DNA of 64,000 bases from JBLZUR01 sp048565625 (GCF_048565625.1 NZ_JBLZUR010000002.1:2480001-2544000); one strand, 5' to 3'; numbered from the stretch's first letter, positions 37,318 through 46,092 are shown. Numbers and translations are program-made. Notes: generated by a model from the sequence alone, not told the origin.

Positions 37318-37733
37318 GCCAAACCCTTGCGCTTCGATACGGCCGCGTGAGCGTGGATTGTGCCAATCGGCAAAGCCCCGGTTACACGCGCCGACCACCC
37401 GGTCCCCCCGGCGGCTGCGCGGCCTGATAGCCCCCGGAAAGCGGCTTTGCCAACAGCAATTTGGCTTGGCCTGACACTGGCGCCGCGTTGCGAACGACTC
37501 GCATATTTTTGGACACTCTATCGCCTGTCGGGACTCGGCGCGCGGGCGTTGCTCCAGCCCCGTTCCCGCCGCCAGTCCGAAACGGAGCATTCCCTCCTCG
37601 GAACTCGCCGGTTCGGTGACAGACGCTGTTGTCCCACCCGGATTTCATCGGCTTAGCATCATGGTTAAGGCGCCGGTCAACCAGCGTCTCTGCGCGGTTC
37701 ATGGGGATGGATCGACGATCTTTGGGGGTCTTC
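37318..37733. other. Intergenic region upstream of petA
   Basis: About 416 bases between petA (minus) and a doubtful small gene on the plus strand. It must carry the petABC promoter. The stretch 37,480-37,515 is locally AT-richer (CGCATATTTTTGGACAC). No convincing gene, repeat or RNA structure was seen. Confidence 0.5.
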
Positions 37734-37901
37734 ATGGAACACAGCCAGGCGCTGCGCTCGTTCTTCGCACCGGTTTCCGTCCTCTCGTTCCTGCGCGCCT
37801 TCCGCTCGGAGGAGAAGGGGGCGGCCGCAAGGCGACGTCGGGGTGCCGACGAGAACGTCACGCCGAAGCATGTGGAGGTGGACTTCCTGGCGCAGTGGTG
37901 A
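37734..37901 (+). CDS. Possible small basic protein, hypothetical
   Basis: The 55-codon reading frame runs from ATG 37734 with TTTGGGGG a few bases upstream. The product would be a short hydrophobic stretch (FFAPVSVLSFLRAF), a basic patch (KGAAARRRRG) and an acidic/hydrophobic tail ending DFLAQW. An earlier ATG at 37707 is in frame. No family was recognised, and it may be chance in GC-rich DNA. The 71 bases after it lead to trmL. Confidence 0.35.
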   Translation: MEHSQALRSFFAPVSVLSFLRAFRSEEKGAAARRRRGADENVTPKHVEVDFLAQW

Positions 37902-37972
37902 TTCCATGCCGATCCGCCGCCGCTGAACCGTGCGGCTTGCAAGGCAGGATGACGCCCGCCTAAGCGCCGGCG

Positions 37973-38425
37973 ATGCGACTGGCGCTTTACCAACCGGACA
38001 TCGCCGGCAATGTCGGCACGATCCTGCGCCTCGCCGCCTGCTTTGGCGCGGCGGTCGATATCATCGAGCCTTGCGGATTCCCCTTCTCGGATCGTGCGCT
38101 CCGGCGCGCGGGCATGGATTACGCCGACTCCGCCCCGGTCGCGCGCCATGCCGACTGGAACGCCTTTCGCGCCGCCTGCAGCGGTCGCATCGTCCTCCTC
38201 ACCACCCGCGCCGAATTGACCACGGTCAATGCCGTCTTCGATCCCGGCGATACCCTGCTCCTCGGATCGGAGGGGGCCGGCGTGCCGGATCACGTCCACG
38301 GCGTGGCAGACATACGCGTACGAATCCCCATGCGGCTCGGCTTCCGGTCCTTGAATGTGGCAGTCGCGGCGGGCATCGCGCTGGCCGAGGCGATGAGGCA
38401 GACTGGAACGCTCCCCGATGACTGA
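37973..38425 (+). CDS. trmL: tRNA (cytidine(34)-2'-O)-methyltransferase
   Basis: SPOUT-class enzyme methylating the wobble base of tRNA(Leu) isoacceptors. The 150-aa minimal SPOUT protein begins MRLALYQPDIAGNVGTILRL. The SAM-binding knot appears as LLLGSEGAGVPD and RIPMRLGFRSLNVAVAAGIA, with the conserved S-L-N. It lies 9 bases upstream of hemF and is probably cotranscribed with it. Confidence 0.93.
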   Translation: MRLALYQPDIAGNVGTILRLAACFGAAVDIIEPCGFPFSDRALRRAGMDYADSAPVARHADWNAFRAACSGRIVLLTTRAELTTVNAVFDPGDTLLLGSEGAGVPDHVHGVADIRVRIPMRLGFRSLNVAVAAGIALAEAMRQTGTLPDD

Positions 38426-38434
38426 ACTGGCTGT

Positions 38435-39277
38435 ATGATCGAACTGGACGAGGAACAGACCGCCGCCCGCCGCTGGTTTGAAGGCCTGCGGGACGGCATC
38501 TGCGCGGAATTCGAGAGCATCGAGCGCGAAGCCGGCAGCGACGCCGCCTTCGAATACCTCCCCTGGGACCGCACCGAAGACGACGGGTCACCCGGCGGCG
38601 GCGGCGTTCGCGGTTTGATGAAGGGCCGCGTCTTCGAGAAGGTCGGCGTCAACGTCTCGACGGTCGGCGGCGCCTTCACCGGCGACTTCGCCAAGACCAT
38701 CCACGGCGCGGGCGAGGATCCGCGCTTCTTCGCGACCGGCATCAGCCTCGTCGCGCATATGGCCAACCCGCATGTCCCCGCCGTCCACATGAACACCCGC
38801 TTCCTCGTGACCACGAAGCGGTGGTTCGGCGGCGGGGCGGACCTCAACCCGCCGATCCCGGTGGAGGCGGACACCGCCGACTTCCACGCTGCCATGCGCG
38901 CCGCCTGCGACGCGCACCCGGTCGCCGACTACGACCGCTACCGGCAATGGGCGGAGGATTATTTCTACATCCCCCATCGCGAGGTGCATCGCGGCGTGGG
39001 GGGCATCTTCTACGACCATCTGGAGGGCGGGTTCGACGAGACCTTCGCCTTCACCCGTGCGGTGGGTGAGGCCTTCCTCGACATCTTCCCCCGCATCGTC
39101 CGCCGCCGGATGGATACGCCCTTCGACGAGGCGGACCGGATGCGGCAATTGGAGTACCGGGGCCGCTATGCCGAGTTCAACCTGGTCTACGATCGCGGCA
39201 CCTCCTTCGGCCTCAAGACCGGCGGCAATGTCGACGCCATCCTGATGAGCCTGCCCCCGCTCGCTGCCTGGAACTGA
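38435..39277 (+). CDS. hemF: Oxygen-dependent coproporphyrinogen III oxidase
   Basis: Decarboxylates coproporphyrinogen III to protoporphyrinogen IX in haem synthesis, needing O2. The 280-aa length is typical. Family blocks are VNVSTVGGAFTGDFAKTIHG, HMNTRFLVTTKRWFGGGADL, YFYIPHREVHRGVGGIFYDH and the C-terminal RGRYAEFNLVYDRGTSFGLK. It lies between trmL and a GNAT gene with gaps of 9 and 4 bases. Confidence 0.96.
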   Translation: MIELDEEQTAARRWFEGLRDGICAEFESIEREAGSDAAFEYLPWDRTEDDGSPGGGGVRGLMKGRVFEKVGVNVSTVGGAFTGDFAKTIHGAGEDPRFFATGISLVAHMANPHVPAVHMNTRFLVTTKRWFGGGADLNPPIPVEADTADFHAAMRAACDAHPVADYDRYRQWAEDYFYIPHREVHRGVGGIFYDHLEGGFDETFAFTRAVGEAFLDIFPRIVRRRMDTPFDEADRMRQLEYRGRYAEFNLVYDRGTSFGLKTGGNVDAILMSLPPLAAWN

Positions 39278-39281
39278 GGCG

Positions 39282-39863
39282 ATGGCGCTGACCGTCGTAC
39301 CGAAGGGTGAGATCGCGACGATCGTCACCTCGCTGGAGATGACCGCCCGCCCGCCACTGCGCCCGATGCCGCCTTCCCCGCTGCGACTGGTGCGCTGGGC
39401 CGAGCCTGCGCTCGACCGCTACCGCACCCTGTTCGCCCGTGTCGGCGCGCCCTGGCTCTGGTTCTCCCGCCTGGCCATGTCGGACGCGCAACTCGCCGCC
39501 ATCGTCCATGATCCGGCGGTCGAGGTCTATGCCGTCGCCGATCCGAGAGGGATCGAGATCGGCCTCCTGGAACTCGACTTTCGCGAGAGCGCAACGGCAG
39601 AGCTGTCGTACTTCGGCCTCGTCCCCGAACTCGCCGGCAAGGGTCATGGCAAGTGGCTCATGGCCGAGGCGCTGCCCCGCCTCTGGCGCAAGGGCGTCAC
39701 CCGCGTCTGGGTCCACACCTGCACCCTCGACCATCCGGCCGCGCTCGGCTTCTACCGCAAGGCCGGCTTCACGCCCTTCGCCACCGCGGTCGAGACCTTC
39801 CCCGACCCCCGCCAGACCGGCCTCCTCCCGCGCGAGGCCGCGCCCCAGATCCCGCTTCTTTAA
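39282..39863 (+). CDS. GNAT family N-acetyltransferase
   Basis: The 193-aa acetyltransferase has a ~30-residue N-terminal extension. The core shows the acetyl-CoA loop VPELAGKGHGKWLMAEAL (Q/R-x-x-G-x-G/A type) and the C-terminal HTCTLDHPAALGFYRKAGF typical of GNATs. The substrate is unknown. It starts 4 bases after hemF, and its end overlaps the convergent membrane-protein gene by 4 bases. Confidence 0.88.
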   Translation: MALTVVPKGEIATIVTSLEMTARPPLRPMPPSPLRLVRWAEPALDRYRTLFARVGAPWLWFSRLAMSDAQLAAIVHDPAVEVYAVADPRGIEIGLLELDFRESATAELSYFGLVPELAGKGHGKWLMAEALPRLWRKGVTRVWVHTCTLDHPAALGFYRKAGFTPFATAVETFPDPRQTGLLPREAAPQIPLL

Positions 39864-40648
39864 GTAGCGCCTCGCCGCTGGGCGTAGATGGCGGCGGACA
39901 GGACATAGAAGCCGCCGCTGAAGGCCGCGCCGATCGCCGTCGTGATGATCAGGATCAGCGCCCGCGCTACCGCCTCGCCCCCCAGCATCTTGCCGAGAAG
40001 CAGGAGGACGCTGCCGAGCGACGCCTGGATGGCGAGGCCGATGATGCCACTCACCACCAACAGCAGCAGGAAGAGGCCGAGCAGCTGCCAGAACACCGGC
40101 CGGGTCAGCCGCCAAGTCTCCTTCAGCGCCGCCAGCGCGGTCGATTCATGATCCGCCAGCGCCGGGAACAGGAAGGTCAGCCGCACGACGCAGATGATCC
40201 CGACGATGCTGACAAAGGCGCTCAACAGCGTCACGATGCCGGCGCGGCCAAGCCCCAGCCCCGCCGCCGCGACACCGAAGACGATCATTCCCGCGAAGAT
40301 CACGGCGGCGAGCACGGCGACCAGGATCACGCAGGCCACGAACAGGGTCGGCAGGCGGCGGATACCCCGCCCGATGGCGTCGCCGACCGTGATGCGCGGC
40401 ACGATCGCCAGCGCGGAGAGCGCTATGCCGCCGACGATGTTGCCCAACATCATCGGCAGGAACCACAGCAACATCGCGGGCGACCCGCGCTGCGCTTCCG
40501 CCAGTGTCAGCGCATCGGCCGCAAAGACCTGCACCGCGAGCTGCGGCAATGCGAAGAAGGCAAGCGCCACCGGCAGCAGCAGGCGCCATTCCGCCTTGAT
40601 GAAGCTTCCCGCCCAAGATGCGGCGTCGCTGATGGCGGTTCTGTTCAA
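39860..40648 (-). CDS. Polytopic membrane protein, glycerophosphodiesterase membrane-domain-like
   Basis: The 262-aa protein has about six transmembrane helices, including LLLPVALAFFALPQLAVQVF, LFVACVILVAVLAAVIFAGM, VTLLSAFVSIVGIICVVRL and FWQLLGLFLLLLVVSGII. The WRLTRPVFWQLL segment and overall layout resemble the membrane domain found fused to some glycerophosphoryl diester phosphodiesterases, without any catalytic domain. Function is unknown. It diverges from lipB across 78 bases. Confidence 0.7.
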   Translation of the reverse strand: MNRTAISDAASWAGSFIKAEWRLLLPVALAFFALPQLAVQVFAADALTLAEAQRGSPAMLLWFLPMMLGNIVGGIALSALAIVPRITVGDAIGRGIRRLPTLFVACVILVAVLAAVIFAGMIVFGVAAAGLGLGRAGIVTLLSAFVSIVGIICVVRLTFLFPALADHESTALAALKETWRLTRPVFWQLLGLFLLLLVVSGIIGLAIQASLGSVLLLLGKMLGGEAVARALILIITTAIGAAFSGGFYVLSAAIYAQRRGAT

Positions 40649-40726
40649 CTCGGTCTCCTCGGGTGCAAGCCTTATGGGCCACCCTTGCCGCTTGCAACCG
40701 GCCCGCCGCGACGCCAGATCGCGCCC

Positions 40727-41410
40727 ATGAACTTACCCGACCCGGAATGGCGCAGTACGCCCGGCCTGACCGGCTATCCGGAGGCTTTGGTGGAGATGGA
40801 GGCGCGCGCCGCCGCGATAGCCGGGGGCACTGCGGAGGAACTCGTCTGGCTCCTCGAACACCCGCCGCTCTACACCGCCGGCACCAGCGCCGACCGTGCC
40901 GAGCTGATCCAGCCCGATCGCTTCCCGGTCTACGATGCCGGACGTGGCGGGCGCTTCACCTATCACGGCCCCGGCCAGCGCGTCGGCTATGTCATGCTCA
41001 ACCTGGCCGAGCGCGGCCGGGACGTGCGCTGCTATGTCCACGCGCTCGAAGGATGGGTGATCGCCGCCCTTGCCGCGCTCGGCGTCCCCTCCCGCCGGGA
41101 ACCCGGCCGCATCGGCATCTGGACGGACGGCCCGAATGGCGAGGCGAAGATCGGCGCGATCGGCGTGCGCGTCCGCCGCTGGGTCACGTTTCACGGCTTC
41201 TCGGTCAACATCGACCCCGATCTGTCGCATTTCGGCGGCATCGTGCCCTGCGGCATCGCCGAATACCCGGTCACCAGCCTCGCCGAGCTTGGGGTGGCAG
41301 CCGACATGCCCGCGTTCGATCGCGCGCTTGCCGACGGCTTTCCCGTATTTCTCGACGGCTTTTCCGCACGTGCGGGCGGAACTCTTGAGGCGGCCTGTCT
41401 TTCTGGTTAA
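40727..41410 (+). CDS. lipB: Lipoyl(octanoyl) transferase
   Basis: Transfers octanoyl groups from acyl carrier protein to lipoyl domains of 2-oxoacid dehydrogenases and the glycine cleavage H protein. The 227-aa protein carries GGRFTYHGPGQRVGYVMLNL, the catalytic Lys141 in GEAKIGAIGVRVRRW, and Cys175 in GGIVPCGIAEYPVTS. The start is ATG 40727 (MNLPDPEW); a long in-frame upstream extension is a GC-rich shadow. lipA is not nearby. Confidence 0.95.
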   Translation: MNLPDPEWRSTPGLTGYPEALVEMEARAAAIAGGTAEELVWLLEHPPLYTAGTSADRAELIQPDRFPVYDAGRGGRFTYHGPGQRVGYVMLNLAERGRDVRCYVHALEGWVIAALAALGVPSRREPGRIGIWTDGPNGEAKIGAIGVRVRRWVTFHGFSVNIDPDLSHFGGIVPCGIAEYPVTSLAELGVAADMPAFDRALADGFPVFLDGFSARAGGTLEAACLSG

Positions 41411-41482
41411 GGTCCGGGCCGATTTGGAAATTCAATGGGTCAACAGGCCCGGCCAAATCGATGACGATCTAGGGAGTCAAGC

Positions 41483-41707
41483 ATGCGCAACCTTCTCTCC
41501 AAGGCGATGACCGCTTCGATGGTGGCCGGTGCAGCCCTTCTGGTTTCCGCCTGCGGCGGCAGCGAGCCGGCGGCCGACAACACCACGCTGACGGAAATGA
41601 ACTCGACCGACACGATGATGGACAGCACGTCCAACGACATGATGGCGATCGATGCCGCCGGCATGGATTCCAACATGGCGATGGATAACATGTCCAACGC
41701 GATGTAA
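41483..41707 (+). CDS. Small Met/Asp/Asn-rich lipoprotein, hypothetical
   Basis: The 74-residue precursor has signal MRNLLSKAMTASMVAGAALL and lipobox VSAC (Cys24). The mature part is about 50 residues of low complexity: many Met, Asp, Asn, Ser and Thr, with repeated DxM/NxM pairs such as TDTMMDSTSNDMMAID. There is no known fold. Met-rich acidic sequence could bind metal (copper) or oxidant, which is inference. It is well expressed by appearance: AGGGAG before ATG and its own terminator. Confidence 0.75.
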   Translation: MRNLLSKAMTASMVAGAALLVSACGGSEPAADNTTLTEMNSTDTMMDSTSNDMMAIDAAGMDSNMAMDNMSNAM

Positions 41708-41733
41708 TCACGGTTTACCGAAACTGTGGATAA

Positions 41734-41766
41734 AGGGCCGTCCGGACATCCGGGCGGCCTTTTTTA
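41734..41766 (+). terminator. Rho-independent terminator
   Basis: AGGGCCGTCCGG, ACAT, CCGGGCGGCC is followed by TTTTTTAT: a strong stem with a clear T-tract 27 bases after the small lipoprotein gene. The stem is very like the petABC terminator at 34521. Confidence 0.92.
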
Positions 41767-41831
41767 TTGCGCCCGAACGGTTTAGGATAGCACGCAGCAG
41801 GGACCGGCGGGGTTCGGGAGGACGTTCTAAC

Positions 41832-42491
41832 ATGCAGTTCGACTGGATGCGGCGCGCAGGCGCAGCCGCGGCGATCACGGGGATTCTGGCTGCCGCGCCG
41901 GCCTCGGCGCAGATGTTCTGGAACCCGCCCAGCTTCGCCGGCACCCCGGTCAAGGGTGACGAGCCCGGTATCGGCCTGCCCATGCCGGGCGCCACCGCAA
42001 AGGAACTGAGCGCGCATCTGATCTGGAACATGCGCGCCGGCCTCAACGTCGCCGCGCTGCAGTGCCAGTTCGCGCCGATGCTGATGACGGTCCGCAACTA
42101 CAACCATCTCCTGGCGCAGCATTCCAAGGAGTTCGCGGCCGCCTACACGATGATCGGCGGCTACTTCAAACGTACCCAGCCGAAGACCTGGCAGAAGTCG
42201 CTCGATAGCTACACGACCAAGACGTACAACGGCTTCTCCACGCTGAAGGCGCAGCTCAGCTTCTGCCAGGTGGCGTCAAGCATCGGGCAGGAGGCGCTGA
42301 TGCGCCCCAAGGGCCAGCTGTTGCTCACCGCCGAAAACCGCATGCGCGAGTTCCGCAACAGCCTGATTCCCGTCCAGGACCGGCTGTTCCCGGCCGCGCG
42401 CTGGCTGACCCCGCAGCCGGTGCCGCCGCTGGACGACCGCTGCTACGACAGGAAGAACCGGCTGAAGGCATCCTGCGGCGGTCAGGCCTGA
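41832..42491 (+). CDS. Secreted hypothetical protein
   Basis: The 219-aa precursor has a signal peptide of about 27 residues (MQFDWMRRAGAAAAITGILA, cleavage after ASA). The mature protein is mostly helical by composition. It has Cys in ALQCQFAPML, LSFCQVASS and near the C-terminus (RCYDRKNR, SCGGQA), so two disulfides are possible. I do not recognise the family. ATG 41832 is preferred over in-frame upstream starts because it begins the signal. Five bases after its stop lies an alternative start of the next gene. Confidence 0.75.
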   Translation: MQFDWMRRAGAAAAITGILAAAPASAQMFWNPPSFAGTPVKGDEPGIGLPMPGATAKELSAHLIWNMRAGLNVAALQCQFAPMLMTVRNYNHLLAQHSKEFAAAYTMIGGYFKRTQPKTWQKSLDSYTTKTYNGFSTLKAQLSFCQVASSIGQEALMRPKGQLLLTAENRMREFRNSLIPVQDRLFPAARWLTPQPVPPLDDRCYDRKNRLKASCGGQA

Positions 42492-42531
42492 CCGCTTGCC
42501 GGTTGACCCCGCCGCCGCCATTGGCGGTGCG

Positions 42532-44592
42532 ATGACACCGGTCCACCATCGTCTCGACCTGACCGCCCTGCTGGTGCCGGGCCGCGGCGTGGCGCGGGTG
42601 CCGCATCTCGCGGCGTTCCTGCCCGATGTGGCGCGGATCGACTTCGCCGCCACACCACGCGCCGACACGCAGGCCGTCGCCGGCTGGGGCTTCAAACCCA
42701 CCGCTGCCAAGGCGCGCGCGATCGCCGCACAAGCCGGCCTGTCCTACATCGCGCTGGAGGATGCTTTCCTCCGCTCGGTCGGCCTGGGCGAAGCGGGCGC
42801 ACCGCCGCTGTCGATCGTCGCCGACGATCTCGGCATCTACTACGACGCGCGCCAGCCTTCCCGCATCGAGGCGCTGCTGCAGGACGGCGGCTGGGTCACC
42901 CCCGCACTCCTCGACCGCGCGGCCAGGGCGATGGCCCTCATCGTCGAGACCGGCCTGTCCAAGACCAACGCCGCGCCGCCGCTCGCCCCCGGCACGCTCC
43001 CGCCCCAAACCCGCCACCGCATCCTAGTCGTGGACCAGACCGCCGGAGACGCCTCGATCACCGGCGGGCTCGCCGACAGCGCCACCTTCGCCCGCATGGT
43101 CGCCGCCGCCCGCGCCGATAATCCGGCTGCCGAGATCATCGTCCGCCGCCACCCCGCCGTCGCCGCCGGGCTGAAGCGCGGCGCGATCTCCTCGGAAGCC
43201 CTCACCGGCGTCACCCTGCTCGACGTCGACGCCCGCGCCGCCGACATCCTCGCTGAAGTGGACGAGGTCTATTGCGTCACCAGCCTGATGGGCTTCGAGG
43301 CACTGATGCGCGGCCTGCCCGTCCGCTGCTTCGGCATGCCCTTCTACGCCGGCTGGGGGGCCACCCGCGACGAGATCGCGATCGACCGCCGCACCGCCCG
43401 CCGCTCCGTCACCGAGATCTTCGCCGCCGCCTTCCTCCTTTACGCCCGCTACGTCGATCCGATCACCGGCCGGCCAACGACGCTGGAGGAGACGATCGAG
43501 CGCCTCGCCCTCTGGCGGGACGGGGCGGACGCCAATGCTGGGCCCATCGCCGCCATCGGCTTCCGCCCGTGGAAGCGCGCCGCCACCCGCAACCTTCTCG
43601 CCTCGCCGCGCCAGGACCTGACCTTCCACCCGAACGTCGCCTCGGCCGCCGCCACGGCCCGCGCGAAGGGCGGCCGCATCATGATCTGGTCCGGCAAGGA
43701 AAGCCGCGCCCTCTCCGACGAACTCGCCGCCACCGGGCTGCCGGTGCTGCGCATGGAGGACGGCTTCGTCCGCTCGCGCGGGCTCGGCTCGGACTTTCAC
43801 CTGCCCGCCTCGGTCGTGCTCGACGATCTCGGCATCTACTACGATCGCGGCGGCCCCTCGCGGCTGGAGGTAATCCTCGAAATGGCGGACATGCCCCCGG
43901 CCCTCCTCGCCCGCGCCGCAGCACTCCGCCAGCGCATGGTCGCGGCCGGCCTCAGCAAGTACAATGTCGGTCGCCCGACCGCCTTCCCGGCCTCTACCGA
44001 CCGCTTCCGCCTGCTCGTCGTCGGCCAGGTCGAGGACGACCGCTCGATCGAGCGCGGCACCGCCGGCATCCGCACCAACCTCGCCCTGCTGGAGGCCGCG
44101 CGCCGCGACCATCCCGACGGCTGGATCGCCTACAAGCCGCATCCGGATGTCGAGGCGGGCAACCGCGCCGGCGCGATCCCGCGCGACGTCGCAAGCGGCC
44201 TCGCCGACCACATCGCCGACCATGCCGACATCTCCGCCTGCCTCGACGCGGTCGATGGGCTCGCCACCATGACCTCGCTCGCCGGGTTCGAGGCGTTGCA
44301 GCGGGGCAAGCGGGTCTGGACCTATGGCGGCCCCTTCTACGCCGGGTGGGGCCTGACCAAGGACCGCCTGACCTTCGCTCGTCGCACCCGCCACCTCACC
44401 CTCGACATGCTCGTCGCGGGGACGCTGATCCTCTACCCCCGCTACGTCCACCCGCCGACGCGGCTACCCTGCACGGTGGAGGAGGTCGTCGCCTGGCTCG
44501 CCGACACGCGCGACGCCCCCACGCCCCGCCGCTGGCGCTGGCTCCGCGCGCTCGCGGGAACTTTGATGCGGGAAGAACCGGCGAAGTTCTAA
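42532..44592 (+). CDS. kpsC: Capsular polysaccharide biosynthesis protein KpsC-like (tandem beta-Kdo transferase)
   Basis: KpsC builds the poly-Kdo linker joining capsule to lipid. The protein is about 686 aa with two tandem copies of the KpsC domain. Copy 1 has LEDAFLRSVGLG, SIVADDLGIYYDARQPSRIE and SLMGFEALMRGLPVRCFGMP. Copy 2 repeats these as MEDGFVRSRGLGSDFHLPAS, VVLDDLGIYYDRGGPSRLEV and SLAGFEALQRGKRVWTYGGP. GMPFYAGWG and YGGPFYAGWG close each. ATG 42532 is chosen; TTG 42496 is an alternative. No kpsS, kpsM/T/E/D or capsule polymerase lies in the window. Confidence 0.9.
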   Translation: MTPVHHRLDLTALLVPGRGVARVPHLAAFLPDVARIDFAATPRADTQAVAGWGFKPTAAKARAIAAQAGLSYIALEDAFLRSVGLGEAGAPPLSIVADDLGIYYDARQPSRIEALLQDGGWVTPALLDRAARAMALIVETGLSKTNAAPPLAPGTLPPQTRHRILVVDQTAGDASITGGLADSATFARMVAAARADNPAAEIIVRRHPAVAAGLKRGAISSEALTGVTLLDVDARAADILAEVDEVYCVTSLMGFEALMRGLPVRCFGMPFYAGWGATRDEIAIDRRTARRSVTEIFAAAFLLYARYVDPITGRPTTLEETIERLALWRDGADANAGPIAAIGFRPWKRAATRNLLASPRQDLTFHPNVASAAATARAKGGRIMIWSGKESRALSDELAATGLPVLRMEDGFVRSRGLGSDFHLPASVVLDDLGIYYDRGGPSRLEVILEMADMPPALLARAAALRQRMVAAGLSKYNVGRPTAFPASTDRFRLLVVGQVEDDRSIERGTAGIRTNLALLEAARRDHPDGWIAYKPHPDVEAGNRAGAIPRDVASGLADHIADHADISACLDAVDGLATMTSLAGFEALQRGKRVWTYGGPFYAGWGLTKDRLTFARRTRHLTLDMLVAGTLILYPRYVHPPTRLPCTVEEVVAWLADTRDAPTPRRWRWLRALAGTLMREEPAKF

Positions 44593-44603
44593 GCCCCCCC
44601 GCC

Positions 44604-44718
44604 GGCCGTTCGCCCTGAGCCTGTCGAAGCCTGTCCTGAGCGCCTGCCTTGCAGGCGGTCGAAGGGGGCCGGGGAAGGCGGTCGCGCTGGCGCTTCGACA
44701 GGCTCAGCGCGAACGGCC
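44604..44718. repeat. Sphingomonad inverted repeat with enlarged core
   Basis: GGCCGTTCGCCCTGAGCCTG (44604 on) pairs with CAGGCTCAGCGCGAACGGCC ending at 44718. An extra GCGCCTGCCTTGCAGGCG palindrome lies in the core. The right arm encodes the last residues and stop codon of the neighbouring minus-strand gene. Confidence 0.88.
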
Positions 44719-46092
44719 AAGGAAGGGGAATTGCGCCCGCACCCACCGCCACAGCCGCGTGCGCCACGGCAACGCCCGCACCTCCGGCCAGACAGCAGCC
44801 GTCTTCTTCCCGGCTTTAGTCCGTCGCGGCACCATCGCCCGCTCCGGAAAGACCCCGAGCGGCGGCGCATCCACATCGCCCGCCGCCGACCGGAACGCCA
44901 CATCGCAGCCGATCGCCGCCATCGCATGCCCGCTCGGCACCGTCAGCGCGTGATCGACCGGAGCCGCGCCCAGCAGCCGGTGGAACGCCGCCGACACACC
45001 GGCAAACTCGACCTCCACGCCGGCAGCCGACGCCGCATCGAACAGCCCGCCCAATTCCGCGACGATCCCGGCATCGGCATGGGGGAACGGGCCGACCCCG
45101 CCCGCCGCCTGCCAGTAAACCGGTGCCATCATATGCGCGTGCGTTTTCACATAGAGCACGCCGTCATGGACGAAGCCCCCCGCCGCATGGGCGCGCGCGA
45201 AGCGCTCCGGCGCGCTCATCCGCTTGCGCACGAAGGCCGAGGAATGGTCGATCGAGGCCCAGTAATGTCCGATCGCCGACGCCCAGATCAGGAACCGGTC
45301 CGCCGCAACCTCACCCGCACCGGCGGCCGGCACGGGATCGGCCTCGGGCCGGTCATAGCCCTTCGCCTTGGCGACCGGCCGCGCGAGGTAAGGCTCGTCG
45401 ATCCGCGAATCGACATGGACCCGCCCGGCCGGCTGGGTGAAATCGCCCAGGCACCCGTTCCGCCGCAGGATCTCGATCTCGCGCACGATCGTGCATTCAT
45501 GCGGATCGGAGGCGTTCAGGGCCCAATGCCCGTGTATGAAGAACCAGCGCGTCGGATCGAACCCGGCCTGCCGCCGCAGCAGATCGAGGTTCAGGCGCAG
45601 CAGCAGCTCGAACCGCGCATCGTCGAACCGGCGATGCTCGGGCGTATCGAGATGCGCGCGCGATCCTGCATCGCGGATGCTGTCGTTCCAGGTGATGTTC
45701 TCGTGATGGATGTGGACCTGCAGTTCGCGTCCCGCCTCGCTGAGCGCCCCCAGAACGCGCGCGGACATCTCATCGGCCTCCGGATCCGGCGGCACGAAGC
45801 CGAGCAGATCGGAGGGGTCCGCACGCCATAGCCAGCGGCGTCCGTTCACGGCGAAGTTGATATTGGCCTTGTAGAACAGGGTCGCCGCGCGGGCGAAGTC
45901 GCGCTTTTCGCTCTCGCGCAGATAGGCCTCGACATCCCCTATCGCCGAAGCGAGGTCGGCCGGCCGGCCCGGCACGTTGCGCCACGGTTCGAAATGATCC
46001 GTGTGGAAATAGACGAGGCGACGGACGCCGCGCGCCTTGAGGATGTCGGGGGCGGAGCGGCCGGGATAGGCCGCGGCGGGATCGCGCGTCAC
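44704..46092 (-). CDS. Histidine-rich protein coupled to queE; deacetylase-like, function unknown
   Basis: The 462-aa protein starts at GTG 46092 in a GTGA overlap with the queE stop, so it belongs to the queC-queE operon. It shows several His/Asp-rich motifs spaced like a metal-dependent barrel enzyme: YFHTDHFEPW, VHIHHENITWND, FFIHGHWALNASDPHEC, and YVKTHAHMMAPVYW. This resembles polysaccharide deacetylase-type active sites, but I cannot place it firmly. The last residues (LGRSR) and stop are supplied by a repeat arm. A role in queuosine is only suggested by position; a role in surface polysaccharide is suggested by the nearby KpsC. Confidence 0.75.
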   Translation of the reverse strand: MTRDPAAAYPGRSAPDILKARGVRRLVYFHTDHFEPWRNVPGRPADLASAIGDVEAYLRESEKRDFARAATLFYKANINFAVNGRRWLWRADPSDLLGFVPPDPEADEMSARVLGALSEAGRELQVHIHHENITWNDSIRDAGSRAHLDTPEHRRFDDARFELLLRLNLDLLRRQAGFDPTRWFFIHGHWALNASDPHECTIVREIEILRRNGCLGDFTQPAGRVHVDSRIDEPYLARPVAKAKGYDRPEADPVPAAGAGEVAADRFLIWASAIGHYWASIDHSSAFVRKRMSAPERFARAHAAGGFVHDGVLYVKTHAHMMAPVYWQAAGGVGPFPHADAGIVAELGGLFDAASAAGVEVEFAGVSAAFHRLLGAAPVDHALTVPSGHAMAAIGCDVAFRSAAGDVDAPPLGVFPERAMVPRRTKAGKKTAAVWPEVRALPWRTRLWRWVRAQFPFLGRSR

